From: Lasiosphaeria ovina
Lineage: Eukaryota > Ascomycota > Sordariomycetes > Sordariales > Lasiosphaeriaceae
DNA length: 64,000 bases
Assembly: GCA_033439765.1 (NCBI GenBank)
Contig: JAULSN010000012.1
Coordinates: 62,001 to 126,000 of the forward strand
Reading direction: 5' to 3'
Positions 1 to 10,972 of this stretch are shown here, in pieces. Numbering within the stretch: the first letter of the stretch is position 1; each line of letters opens with the position of its first letter. The position numbers and the translations under genes were made by a program. The notes beneath the pieces are model-generated. The model saw only the letters and a list, made by a program, of their open reading frames with translations, did no database searches and was not told the origin of the DNA.

Positions 1-1315
1 GGAAGATGTCCGAAAATGGATCCCAGTCGGAGCAGTCAAGCTGGAATGACAGCCACGAGCTTGGGGAAATCCGGTCGGCGGGTAGTGAGTGACAGAACAA
101 GCGGAAAATTAGTAACCGTACGGAGAAGATAGCCTTCCACAACTCCATGAGGTTTTCCACTAAGTCCATCTCCAGACCTCCGAGTTCTGCCGCGTGCTTC
201 ACCGTCTCGAATAGTCGGCGTGTGTCTTTTGAGACTCCAGGCAGGGTCTTCGGATTTAAGTTGCCCGGGCTCGAGTCTTCCTCGAGAAGTGAACCAGAAA
301 CGATGTAAAATCCATAATTTCGTGTGAGCTCCTGGATGATCGATGCTGTTTTTCCGGAGCCGGAAGGAGCAAATGCCAGCTGGAAAATTCGCTCATCAAA
401 CTGGCTTTCCAGGTCTATGCCACGTCTCGCCAGCTGCTCCGCATGCCCGGGCGATTTCCACGCTTTGGTATATGTTGAGATATCTGAACAGAATCTTCGC
501 AGTCCTTTAAGTAAACTTCGTTCTAGCCAGTCCCCGAATGGGGAGCCCTCGCGCGGTTGTGATGGGTGCTTGGTAGCAGTCATGTACTCCCGGAGGACTT
601 TCGACACCTTCATTTGGTCCAGCATAACAAAAGCTGTTTCTGCAGCGAGCTTCCTGAATGCGAGGATCATAGAGCTATCTCTCAGGGGTAATAAGCTCGC
701 AAGGAATTGGTGGAATCGCTGCAGTTTGAGCGCGGCCAACACAAACTCATCGGGTTCTTCGAGAATTTCAGCCACCTCCTCCTGTGAGGGCTTCGATCCG
801 TCAGCATTTGTAAGCTGCCTGGCAATACTGTATTGTTTGAATAGTTGATCAGGGTCGCCACAATACAGCTCAAAAAGAAGCGTTGGCATATAGCCCTTGT
901 AGTGGGCTGCGAGAGCCTGTCCAAGGCGCTCTGTCACCGTGGTAGCATCGCATACCTTTTAGCACACGTTACGAAGCGTTCATCTACCTGTGAACTGCGG
1001 GAGCTTGCGTGTAAACTCACCATGCGTCCACCCTTTGGCTTTATCGAAGGAAAGCCAGAGCCTCGGCCGATGGCCTGCTTCAAACTCGTTGTTGACCTGA
1101 ATACCGATGTCGATGCCGTCACGGAATTCAGCGTCGCAGTCTGCCTCCCACCTTTCCCTCCTGGCTTCGTATGTCATTTTGACCTGCACCTCGATGGAGG
1201 AGTGGGCAATTGGAAGATGTGTGATGAGAGATTCGGTAAGCAGTGGGCGATGAGGGAGCAGAGGATCTTTGCGGATGGGACCGACTGTAGGCACCCGGTA
1301 TCGATGATATTGAAA
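1..1315 (-). CDS. P-loop NTPase-like protein, partial (runs off the left edge)
   Basis: Unnamed fungal protein with an ATP/GTP-binding P-loop; its role is unknown. Exon A (about 1315-988) encodes a charged N-terminal region. A 57-nt intron (987-931, GTAGAT..GACAG with a GCTAAAA branch site) joins it in frame to exon B (930 to the window edge), which stays open to base 1. The Walker A motif APSGSGKT lies near 370-347 and is followed by hydrophobic and amphipathic segments. Exon A probably starts at an acceptor (CATAG just upstream of 1315), so the true start codon is in an earlier exon. A coding-like stretch at 1485-1330 may belong to it but I could not join it in frame. Its general look recalls fungal proteins loosely called Crinkler-like, but I cannot confirm that. 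It is the only gene in the first 11 kb without a visible break. Confidence 0.6.
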
Positions 1316-2541
1316 GCCAAGCTATGTGAAGAAACCCGACAAGCAATTTGTTGGCGAGTGTTACTGTCGTTATTCTCAATTAAAGCGAAAACGTCGACGT
1401 GCTCGATCAAATCGCGAAGAACTCGGGCCTCTCGCACGATCCAACACTGCGTTGCGTGGAACGATCCGGCAAGCCCTGCAACCACGAACTCAACTACAGG
1501 AGGAATGAAGAAGCTTGGGCCAAATTGTATTCCACAGTCTGGGTAAATATGTCGCGGGGCTGGAGCGGGTCTTTGAGTAGTGGTTGCAGCGAGGAGAAAG
1601 ATCTAGAGTGCAGCGCTGGTGTTGAATTATGGGACTGTGCTGAGGGATTTGGGGTCCCTTCGAACTGGGGATAGGGCTATCTTACCCCGCGCCACACATC
1701 GACTTCTTGGTTGATCCTGCAGGAGTGAAGCTGCAGCGTGATGAATGGGTGTACGTGAACCAGTAAGGACTCATGTTACATGGCCCTAAGCCCAAAAGGT
1801 GTAGGCGCAGTCACCTCATTGCTCAACGAAGCCTTAATATCCGTCGAATATGTCAAACATGTGAAGGTCATTGCCATTCCCAGTCTGCATCTCTGGTCGT
1901 ACTTGTCCAAAGCTGGGGTGTCTTCCTTCTCGATCTTTCACAGTAGTCAGGTGCCTCTAATTGGCTCTCGGGAGTCACTACCACGAGAGTGGCCTCCTAC
2001 CTATCTGACAATTGCCCCGAGGCGGCCTATGCTGCTGAAAGCCGAAGCGTCGCGCCTACCGAAACAGCAGCCCAAACGACAACACATGTGGTCTGGTGGC
2101 CTGGTGGCCTGGGTGGAAGTTGGGGGACGGCAGTCTCCTGTCACGGAGGTGCAGCCATTACAAGGCCAGCCAGCATGAATGCATGTGCATCCGGGACTTG
2201 TGGTTGCATGACTAGCGCAGGAAAGCATTGGGCTGGAAGCCTCGGGCGGAGGAGGGAGATCTCGGCTGGCGCGATTGCATCGCTATCCAGTTATCAGTAA
2301 GGCTCGGCTCGTGGAACCTCCGGGTTTGTGTCATGTCTGCGGAGGCTGCTCAGTCATCTAATAGCCGACAGGGGGTGTCTCAACTCCAAGCTCCGAGATC
2401 CGAGTGTATGGCAGTGGAGTGTATAAAACGCTGGCATGGTGAGCATGTCTGAAAGATTCCAAAAGACTCAGGGATTCATCGAGAGTATTAGCAATTTAAC
2501 ACGCATTCCTCAAGACATCAATTCTCCCACATATCGTAATA
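1316..2541. other. No recognisable gene
   Basis: Open frames here are short and have no family signature. Minus-strand sequence at 1330-1485 reads like an exon and could be the 5' part of the P-loop gene. Nothing else is supported. Confidence 0.5.
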
Positions 2542-3011
2542 ATGGCTGCTTGGCCACAATCCATGTTCGCGTGGCAGTTGACGGCCGCAAAGCCCACCAT
2601 CGACGCAAATCTGGTCTTCGAGCCGGCTTCGCCACTTCCCCCCACTCGCTTTCATCGCCCTCGCCCAAGCACAACACCCTGATTAAAGTTCTCCGCGTCT
2701 CGCTCAACCAGCAGGACTACAAGCTGCCAGCGATCCCGTTGGTTGCTCTCTTCTCGCCGCTTCCTGCGGTGCCAGCCACAGATTTCGTGGAACGTGTGGT
2801 CGCCACCACCCGCGATGGGGACTTTGCTCCGGGCGACCTGGTCGTCGGCAAGCGGTCGACGCCAAGTCAGCATGGCTTCTTGGCTGAGTACGTTATCGTC
2901 GGGCCCGGCGATGCATGTATCAAGGTGGGCGAGGCAGCTGTACTGGACAGTGGCGCCACCAAAGATGACATTCTAGACGCTTTAGCTAGCATCGTGAAGA
3001 CTGTCGAATAA
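2542..3011 (+). pseudogene. Truncated, frameshifted zinc-type (MDR) alcohol dehydrogenase/quinone oxidoreductase
   Basis: The frame from the ATG at 2542 encodes the usual fungal MDR N-terminus (MAAWPQSMFAWQL, then a proline-rich loop) and stops near 2680. The adjacent frame takes over from about 2660 with the next part of the GroES-like fold: LIKVLRVSLN, DYKLP, VPATDF, GDFAPGDLVVGKRS, HGFLAEYVIVGPGDACIKV. A single frameshift therefore lies near 2655-2675. Family members are about 340 residues; here homology ends near 2950, before the Rossmann domain, and about 19 unrelated residues lead to the TAA. Intact relatives reduce or oxidise small carbonyl compounds with NAD(P)H. This copy cannot make the cofactor-binding half and should be non-functional. 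Confidence 0.7.
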
Positions 3012-3714
3012 AGGGCCACTTACGTAGCCTGTGGACCTCTGGAACCTTATAGAGGGCCTACCTTAGGTCTATATTAAGGCTTGTCCTTTCCCTTAGATAG
3101 ATTTCTTTCCCAGAAGCAAGCAACGCACTCACCACTCTCTGTGCTATAGACCTCTATAGTACAACTCCTCTCAGTCTTCTTTAGCACCTTCTGTTGCCCC
3201 CGAAGACCCTGAATGTAGGGCAGAGTCCCCTACAGCCTACGAGGTAGACTGCTGAGCAGAGTCCTCGCAGTCTAAGTGTCAGGCCTGTAGCAGAGTCCTA
3301 CAGACCTGTGGCAGTCAGCCTGCTTCCCTCAGTGCCTTACACAAACCACTGTTCTACTGGACTGTAGGGCACAGTTTCCTACAGTCTACCCTGCAGTACC
3401 GGTTGACCTACCCTGCACTGGGTCGACCTACCCTACACTTAACCGACCCACCCTACACTTAGCTCCCGCTTCGCTACCGCTTCCGCTCCGCTAGCTACAG
3501 TACCCAGCCCACTATAGCACCCTGTATAGGTGCTCTCTTATAAGTCTATCAGGCACGCAGTTCAAAAAATATGATTGATATGTTTCTACTAAGAGGCTAG
3601 CGTATTCGTTAGCCCGGGAGGTATAATTAAGAACTCGTATAGGCTTACTAGTGCCAAATGCGTGTGATTTTGATACTAAGACCATATGTTCTCTCGCTCC
3701 CTACTTCTTTCGTT
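3012..3714. other. Non-coding, repeat-rich stretch
   Basis: No open frame of note. Several imperfect GCAGAGTCC/GCACAGTTTCC boxes (about 3220-3375) and three 20-nt tandem units (3401-3460) are visible, and TATAG/CTATA words are frequent. It could be a decayed LTR or other repeat, but no matching partner copy is in the window. Confidence 0.45.
3401..3460. repeat. Three 20-nt tandem repeats
   Basis: Units at 3401-3420, 3421-3440 and 3441-3460 share the core GACCTACCCTACACTT with a few substitutions, mostly C/T or A/G. Confidence 0.85.
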
Positions 3715-4313
3715 TCATGGCACAATGTCTCCGACTCTTCTCTCATATAGAATGAATCGTACCAGTATCCGGTGCAGCTTGCGAAGAGAATGCGCCTTCA
3801 GATTTCCGATGCCGTGATAATCCGCGAACACGTACAGCCGAGCGTGGGAGGAAATACCTCGGTGTAATCGTCGTTTGGGCTTTTCCGCAGGCAGATTCTG
3901 GGTCTGGGTAGAGCTTCTTGAACCGATCCCAGGAAGAATCCTTCTTACTTTCCTCAAGGAACACCTTTTTTTACCTCCGCAGTCTCCCCAGTCAGCCATG
4001 GCGTTGTCCCGGTCGCTAACTCGACCCTCCTCTTCATGGCCATTTGAGGGCTCTGCTCCGTAGTAGTCCCCGGTAGACGCGAACTGGCTGAAGCGATTGA
4101 AGGTTTGCGCGTCGGTCTCTTCCATGAGGCGCAATGCTCCCGAGCTTCCTTCATAGGTCCATGTTTGTCTAGGGCTTTCGATTGATGTGCGACGAGGGCT
4201 GTGTGGTTTGTGAATTCTTTTTTGGCGGGCCGACGAGGAATTTGAAATGGCCTGACGTGAGTATGCTTGCAAAGTAAACACCTAAGTCGCCAGGATGTAG
4301 TGATACGACTCAC
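3715..4313 (-). pseudogene. BTB/POZ-domain protein remnant
   Basis: On the minus strand one frame (about 4270-4130) encodes FTNHTALVAHQSKALDKHGPMKEA, broken here as VAHQSKALD and GPMKEA, the start of a fungal BTB fold. The neighbouring frame (about 4128-3715) then encodes LMEETDAQTFNRFSQFASTGDY and later SHARLYVFADYHGIGNLKAHSL (read in parts: ARLYVFADYHGIGNLK, RKLHRILVRFILYERRVGDIV). One missing base near 4128-4131 would join the two halves. The frame ends early right after GDIV, where intact relatives continue with further helices. The intact family mediates protein dimerisation and often recruits cullin-3 ligases. The gene looks inactive unless the frameshift is a sequence error. Confidence 0.7.
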
Positions 4314-5858
4314 TCCTCATAATCTATCGTCGCCATATTAGCAGTGGGGGTGGAAAGTCTGTTGTCGGATTGTATACTTGTGCAGCAGTGCCAACGTCGA
4401 TAGTTGTCTCATTAATTTCCGCTGCGGCTGTGCTGCATTGCAAGTCTTTCAAGGCCGCTCGCTCCCACCATCTCCCTACGTCTAGTGAGAAACTTGATCA
4501 TGCGACCGAGCATGTTGACGGCTGATTCCTGGGGCGCCGCGTTCGCAGCCGTAGAGCAGTTTGAAGCGGGAAGGTCTTCCCTAGGGAGATGTGGGGTTGG
4601 TCGCTGAGGTTAGGTACAGTCCTGCCGGCCAGAGAACACCGTTGTACCCTGACGGGCCGCGCCGCCCTAGGATTGCAAGTTAATTGTTAATACCTCATTC
4701 TACAGCCGCATATAGCTTTGAGGAACACCAGCTTCAGTTTCTTCTTTCCTACCTAACCTAGTTTCACAAGATCTCAGCGACTTGCCATCTCAGCCTTTAT
4801 ATGCCCTTTGCAAGGCTTCCGCTATAGCTTAATCGCAACACAGAGATTCAACAATCCGATGGCAGGACAACACGGCATCTCCCAGTCCGTAGCCAAGATG
4901 AGGCAGCTCCTGCCGCTACGGAAAGCCGCGGCCAGAGATCAAGATGACACACCTAGCCGTTTGCCGAGAGAGATCTTCACTTCCTGCATTAAATCGCTAC
5001 AGCCTCGTGCAGCGGTTCTTACGCCTAGCTGCGTTGACCCGTTCTCCCGTACTACTCTCTTCACCAAGTCGTTAAGAATGGCCCTGGATATACCCCCGCG
5101 CCTGTGCCTCAAACTCGAGAGCGAGGTCAAGCGCCACCTCCGCTGATGGACCAGATGCCATCCTTAGCAACTCAAGCCTCGGCAACTCATCCTCTTCTCG
5201 AAGCTCATGTAGATAGCAGTAGTAATAGACCAAGTCGGCTGTCTCACAAAAAATCTGGAATTTTCTCTTTTCCAGGCTAGATAGTAGCTGTATTGGCATG
5301 AATGCGTTCCACTCGGGCCTTGGCGTCCGATTTTTGCCTCGGGGATGTGGCCATTTGAATGTTCTGCTTGGAGAGACGAAATGGGCTTTCAGGCTCGAAG
5401 GGTCAGTGCAGAGTCGTAGATGGAAGGACCAAGACCTGAGACCGTTGGTTGTGGTATCGTTTTATCGTGAGACTGCAGATTTTTCCAGAGAAATGAATGG
5501 GAGCTGAGAAAGGTCGGAATGAAGAGCCGCGGACAAGGCAGGAATGCCGTGTTTTGGGCTAATCCGACCGAAGTTCGCTGGGCATCCAAGGATTTTCCGG
5601 CGGGGTAAGGCGTTGTAGCGTGGCGTGCAAGCCATCAGAAAAATGGGACCACAGCCCCTAACTCCCTGAGTGGGCCCAGGTGTCAGTTTCCAACTTTAGT
5701 ACTGTAGTCCAGTTGCTCAAAATTGGTAACGCAGAGCTCTGTAGGATAGACGGTTCCACAGTGTTTGGGTTTAGACACGTACATACGCGAGGCCTGGGAG
5801 GCGCTTCAAGTCATCATCGCTACTCAAGCTTGTCCACACCTGTTCCCTAAAACATGCC
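4314..5858. other. No clear gene; one coding-like minus exon
   Basis: Most of this stretch shows nothing recognisable. At 5299-5072 on the minus strand a 75-codon frame (with LEKRKFQIFCETADLVYYY and ELREEDELPRLELL) has protein-like composition. It ends at a stop with no convincing splice continuation. It may be a fragment of an unknown gene. Confidence 0.35.
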
Positions 5859-6996
5859 CTATGCTCCAGGTCCCTCCTCTCCATGGTGTTCCGCTTCAGA
5901 GCGTAGTTCTTCTCCAGGCAGAGGGTCTCGGGTATCCTGAGATTCCTCAGTGAACCACACGTCGGCGAGCAGCTCCTCGGCTGTCGGCCTATCGCGGGGG
6001 TCCAGCTTCATGATCTTCAAAGAGAAATTCCATGTCAGCTGGGGGAACCTCCCGCGGGCCAACCCCGCGGAACGGCTTCGCTGGCGGCCCTTGGGCGTTG
6101 ATGAAATTGATAATGGTCATGGTATCCTCGTCTTTAAAGTCTTGGTAGGACTGCGGGTAGGGGCCGAAGAACCTGTGCATTCGCCTTAGGACGATGAATT
6201 CGTACTCACCGCTTCCCGGTTCGACTTTTTCGATCTTGGGGTTGAACAAGTGGTAGCCGCCGCCAAACACGAGGCTAAGCATGGCGGTTCCAAACGACCA
6301 TATGTCGGTCGCGGTGCCCCATGGTAGCTGGAAGGTGGCCTCGGGGCTGCGGGTGAAGGCAGCGCCGATGACGTGCCCCTCCTTAGCGAACGAGGAATCC
6401 TGGGATACTACGCCTCCACAATCGCCAAGCTGGATATTGGAGAAATGCTGATCACCCTGGCCGTGGTTGATAAAAATATTATCTAGCTTGATATCTGTGT
6501 GAACTATGCCGTCCTTGTGCAGCAGCGGAGGACCTCGAGGACGCACCGGGCCACCTGCTTGATCTCTGGACGTGCCAGCCTCTTTTTGTTCGACTCGGTT
6601 AGCACGTCGCTGTCTAGATAGCTGAGGACGATTGAGGGTGGGTCGGCCGGATCAGGAATATCGTCGACTAGCGGGCGGAGGAACGGAGTCTCAGACTGGT
6701 AGCGCTTGAGGATATCGGCTTCATTTCTTAGGCGCCAATGGCCTCGGATGCTCTTGACGATGCACTTCTCACCGCTCAGATTCCTGTATGTGGGGTGGTC
6801 AGTTGATGCGCTCGGTAGATGGCCACTGAACGGACCTTGCAAGGTACACTGCCCCTTCGTCGGCCGCCCTGTGTAGTTCTTTGCCGATAGTGTAAGAGGA
6901 GAGACGCCCTAGCAGGACCGCATCCGCGCTGAGCAACCGCGCCATGGGTGGATGCTCGTCGACGGTCGTGTTTATCGTCTCGCTTTCGCGACACAT
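5859..6996 (-). pseudogene. Protein kinase-like gene with two frameshifts
   Basis: Start at 6996 (MCRESETIN). Exon 1 ends at 6836; a 52-nt intron (6835-6784, ACTGAC branch site) leads to NLSGEKCIVKSIRG with the ATP-binding lysine. The catalytic loop is HTDIKLDN (HRD replaced by HTD) and the DFG site reads DCG, as in a family of divergent fungal kinases. SPEA replaces APE, followed by LPWGTATDIWSFG. The C-lobe ends with KIMKLDPRDRPTAEELL and a TGA-terminated tail. A base is missing near 6525, between VLEVLR and LHKDGIVH. A base is inserted near 6025, between DMEFL and LKIMKL. Correcting only these two would give one uninterrupted kinase domain, so the gene is recently broken or contains sequence errors. 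Confidence 0.75.
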
Positions 6997-7372
6997 CGTT
7001 GGGAGGAGCTGGAGCTTGGCGCATGGTGGCGCGGTTCAGGCGACGCGCCCCAGCCGCCTAGCATTGGGAGATGGGTTAGTGGGGCCGTGGGTTAATAAAC
7101 CGACATTACACAGTAGCGTGGAATCTGCAGCCACAGCGAACAAGTAACACCAGCCACTAGCCACCAGCCACCAAAGGCACTGCTTGGGTCAAACGACCTC
7201 AAGACCTACCTTGGTCCTAGAGTACCGGAGAGATAGCCTCGAACCAAATGCAAGGCCAAAACCAAATCTACCCAGGTAGGTTGGCCTGCATGGGTCATGT
7301 GCTAGGTGGCAACCACTGCGCCATACGGCCAAAAGTGAAATTCCACTAATAGCTACAGAGCTAACAGTGATA
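6997..7372. other. Spacer between the kinase remnant and the pogo element
   Basis: No gene seen. It ends with the TA dinucleotide (7371-7372) that flanks the transposon. Confidence 0.5.
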
Positions 7373-7414
7373 ACGTGCGTGATAAGCGAGTGTCGCAGAT
7401 AAGCGAGTGTCGCA
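7373..7414. repeat. Left terminal inverted repeat of pogo copy 1
   Basis: Eight-nt tip ACGTGCGT followed by two direct 17-nt boxes ending GTGTCGCA. Confidence 0.92.
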
Positions 7415-7470
7415 CTTTCCACGACGCGAAACACCTTTGTACTCAACACCACTTTTCTCCACCATCCAAT

Positions 7471-9144
7471 ATGCCAACTTCTTCGAACGAAGCCAATATT
7501 ATCTTGGCCCTCCAAGCCCTCGAACGCGATAAAGATCTAAGTGTACGACGCGCAGCAGAGATCTATGAAGTTTGCGATAGAACCCTGGGGCGCCGCCGAC
7601 GCGGTATGCCTGCACGACGCGATATACCGGCCAACTCACGCAAGCTTACGGATTTGGAAGAGAAAACGATTGTTCAATACATTACTGAGCTATATATACG
7701 CGTATTTCATCCCCGGCTTTCATACGTGGAAGATATGGCCAACCGATTGCTACGCGAACGCGACGCGCCCCCTGTCGGCGTACGATGGGCTCATAACTTC
7801 GTTAAGCGCCAGCCAGAACTTCGGACGCGTTTTACGCGTAAATACGACTACCAGAGGGCTAAATGCGAAGATCCAACGATTATTCGCGAGTGGTTTGCCC
7901 TTGTGTATAATATTAAGGTCAAATACGGTATCCTTGACGACGATATTTACAATTTCGACGAGACCGGCTTTATGATGGGCATTATCATCGCCACCATGGT
8001 AGTTACTACCTCAGAGGGGCGTAGTAGGGCTAAACAGGCCCAGCCTGGTAATCGAGAGTGGGCTATAGTTATCCAAGGAGTAAATACTCTAGGCTGGGCT
8101 ATCCCACCATTTATCATCTTGGCTGGGCAATATCACCTTGCTAACTGGTATGAAGAATGCAACCTCCCGGCCGACTGGCGTATCGCAATAACCGATAATG
8201 GCTGGACTACGAATGAGAAAGGCATGGATTGGATTCGTTACTTCGATTTCTATATAGCATCTCGTACAAAGGGTATACACCGGTTATTAATCCTTGATGG
8301 CCACGAAAGCCACCACTCTGAAGAATTCGACAACTATTGTAAAGAGCATAATATTATTACACTTTGTATGCCTCCACACTCTTCATACATACTCCAGCCT
8401 TTAGATGTTGGTTATTTTGGGCCTTTGAAGAAGGCGTATAGCCGCCAAATTGAGCAGTTTATGCGGATGAACATCACATATATCAGCAAGTTGGAGTTTC
8501 TTTGTGTATTCAGAGAGGCGTTTTTTGCTTCGATCATAGAAAAGAACATCCAGGGGGGTTTTACCGGAGCTGGCCTTGTGCCGTACGACCTAGAGAGGGT
8601 GATATCTAAGCTGGATGTGCGTATTCGGACCCCAACACCCCCAGCCTCAAGCCCAACCACAGCACTACCTTGGGCCTCCCAAACGCCACACAACCCTCGA
8701 GAGGCTACCTCACAATCAGCATTTATCAAAACTCGAATTTCCAACTATTAGGGTAGCTCTCCAACCCCGATGCTGACTGCTGTGGATCGATTAGCCAAAG
8801 GTACAATGGCTGTGATGCACGAGGTGGCTCTTCTACGTACGGAGGTCTCAGCATTACGAAAGGCTAATGAGGGGCTTAGTAAGCGACGGAGAGCCAAAAA
8901 AACACGTGTGCGGCTTGGAGGGTCACTTACTGTACAAGAGGCACAGGATCTACTAGATTAGAAGGCTGTGGGTGAGCAGTTAGACCAGGAAACACGACAA
9001 AATGGTGGTCGTGTAGGGGGGTCTCGGACGAAGATTCGGTGCTGTGGTGTGTGCGGTAAGCCTGGCCATAATGCACGCACATGTAAGGAGGCTGCAGAAT
9101 CGTCTGATTCATCTGTTTCTAATTCAGTTATTATTATTTCCTAA
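7471..9144 (+). pseudogene. pogo-family DDE transposase with two in-frame TAG codons
   Basis: The first in-frame ATG after the inverted repeat is at 7471; the frame runs 557 codons to TAA at 9142. In order: N-terminal helix-turn-helix (about 1-50), a CENPB-type second DNA-binding region (about 51-140), and a DDE catalytic core with D163 (NFDETGF), D276 (LLILDGHESH) and D312 (QPLDVG), so D276 and D312 are spaced as in DD35D. A C-terminal coiled-coil-like segment follows, then a CCHC zinc knuckle (C525, C528, H533, C538). TAG interrupts the frame at 8749 and 8959; both fit CAG-to-TAG, a CpA-to-TpA change as in RIP. The catalytic core lies wholly upstream of the first TAG, so a 426-residue protein lacking the zinc knuckle could still be made. 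Confidence 0.88.
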
Positions 9145-9190
9145 TGTTGTGGTTGTGTAATTGAGGATAGCTGTGGTGGGTTATGAAACG

Positions 9191-9232
9191 TGCGACACTC
9201 GCTTGTCTGCGACACTCGCTTATCACGCACGT
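9191..9232. repeat. Right terminal inverted repeat of pogo copy 1
   Basis: Inverted copy of 7373-7414 with one mismatch (GACAAG in the inner box for GATAAG). Confidence 0.92.
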
Positions 9233-9780
9233 TACATATATCTTTTTGACACTTTCCGATCAGGCTGCGAGGGTTACATCTCTCCAGCAGTGTTTCGAAA
9301 GCCCACTGCCTTGCTGGCTTCTCCCACATTTCATATTGCAGTCTTATTCAGCCTGAAAAGAACACGCTATTCGAATAAGCATACGTTGCGAGCCAATATT
9401 AACAGAGCGTTACAATGAAAAGAGCGCATACGTAGGTACGTATAGATGGTGGAAAACGCAGGATCCCGTCTGCTATCCTATAGATACCTACCCAGGCCAA
9501 CAATCGCCAGACTAGTAGTTAGGTCAATGATGACCAGTGAGTCCCTTGTGCTGTATTTTTTGTAAAATTTTGCTTTCAACCCTATCAAGTACCAACCCAG
9601 GTATCTATCGTTATGGTACCGAGACGACCACTCCAGTGAGCCCACACGCTTCCAAATAGTACCCAAGCCCAGCCACGCAAACTCCTGTAACTTGCTGTGA
9701 CCAGGGTGCTTACCTAGGTATCTGTGCCAAACCCACTGACTGACAGTTTCTGCATATGTAGCCTCAGATCCCTTTCAATC
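9233..9780. other. No gene seen
   Basis: Only short open frames without family signatures; the 3' end of the degraded membrane-protein gene borders it on the right. Confidence 0.5.
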
Positions 9781-10972
9781 TCAACAGACGTTGGCCACGA
9801 CCACGTCGTCGGCGTACGTCGTTGCCGGGTCCAGCGACACGGTGCCGTTGCTGATCACCACTGCGTACCGCGCCGTCGCCGGGGTGATGTTGCATTGCCT
9901 CTTGCGCAGCGTCGCGCCGTCCGTTGCGTCGATGCAGCCCCCGGCCGGTTTCCACTGCGCGTCGTATGTGAAGAGGCGCAGCGAGGCGTGCTCGGCTGGC
10001 GGGGTCTCGTCGTCGCGGATGGATGGGATGATGGAAGTAATGTGCTGGTGAGATTCTTCTTCGGTGTAGGTTACGAAGCTAGTAAAGACGAGTGTGCTCT
10101 AATCCGTGTATCTGTCTGGGCCCCCGGCCGTTTCGAAACTCGGGAGGTCGATGGTCGAGTCGTTGCAAGAGATGGTGTACCCCGCTGCGTCAATATGGGT
10201 GCGGTAAGTGCTGTCGTCAAGAGACGAGTTGGTGGGCTGGCGATTCCGATGAGTGTCCTGGCGAGGTATTCTCGCATTACTGTGCTGAACACTTCGGTCG
10301 GGACGTGCAGCTCCTGCGAGTCGTCGCTGACGTAGACGGTGAATCCTCGAGGGAGGCGAGGGGCAGCGTAGACATCCAAGTCAACCACGTTGGAGATTAT
10401 ACGGGTCTCAACCGAGAGCGCCCGCTGCAACAGGGGCGAGTTGATAGCGGCGAGCGTAACAAATACGAGGGCGATTGCCATTTTGCTGGGACCTCGAAAC
10501 AGGATACTCAGACCGGCGTCAAAAACGCCCTGGCTTGCTGCCCATCGCCAGTGAAGGTCCTACACACGGCTCGGACGGTGCGTGGCCATAAACCACCATC
10601 TCACGGCTGCTCTTTGGACGAGGGTGAAGTTGAGCAGAATGGTAACGGCGGCCGAGGCGATGGCGAGCAAAGCTGTTGGCGAGACCTTCCAGCTCGCTAC
10701 GCTCGTCCCGTCGGCCGCAATGGTGATGGCGAGCATCGAGGCCACAAAGAGAAATATCACCAAGACTCCAATTGCTGCGGTCCAAGGGAAGCGGGCCCAG
10801 ACTCCGGTCTGCCATGGCGGTTGGATGCGGTGTTGGAGCGATTTTGTGGCGTCGCTTTCATGGCCCGTCGCCGGTCGGCACGCGCTCGTCCGCCGACACG
10901 GGAAACGGGACAAACGGAACGGCGCCGGTTTCCAGCGGCTGCGGCTCCCGCACTATCTAGAGGTAGCTCATG
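9781..10972 (-). pseudogene. Degraded fungal multi-pass membrane protein (DUF3176-like)
   Basis: The minus frames together give MSYL at 10972, a charged N-terminus, two transmembrane segments (AAIGVLVIFLFVASMLAITI and LLAIASAAVTILLNFTL), a RWWF motif, DLHWRWAASQGVF, a third hydrophobic segment (MAIALVFVTLAAIN), and a lumenal domain with several Cys ending DDVVVANVC at the TGA at 9781. The layout matches a large, functionally unknown fungal membrane family resembling DUF3176. Breaks: a TAG after MSYL, a frame change near 10860, a TAG between RPSRV and DLHW near 10560, a frame change near 10240 and a further TAG after DRYTD near 10100. At least five lesions show it is long dead. The family assignment is from general pattern only. 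Confidence 0.6.

Larger units (their letters stand above)
7373..9232 (+). mobile_element. pogo/Fot1-like DNA transposon, copy 1
   Basis: A 1860-bp element with 42-bp terminal inverted repeats (one mismatch) that begin ACGTGCGT and contain two direct copies of a 17-nt box (GATAAGCGAGTGTCGCA). TA flanks both ends (7371-7372 and 9233-9234), as expected for Tc1/mariner-pogo target duplication. It carries one long transposase frame on the plus strand. A 1861-bp relative lies in opposite orientation at 44625-46485. The ends are intact, so it could in principle be moved by a transposase supplied in trans that recognises the TCGCA-type boxes. Confidence 0.92.

Noticed and set aside
845..1546. 233-codon plus-strand open frame
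   Set aside because: It is the shadow of the P-loop gene, whose minus strand has the motif and a canonical intron.
1707..1722. TTGGTTGATCCTGC resembles the start of 18S rRNA
   Set aside because: Similarity ends after about 14 bases; the following sequence does not match small-subunit rRNA.
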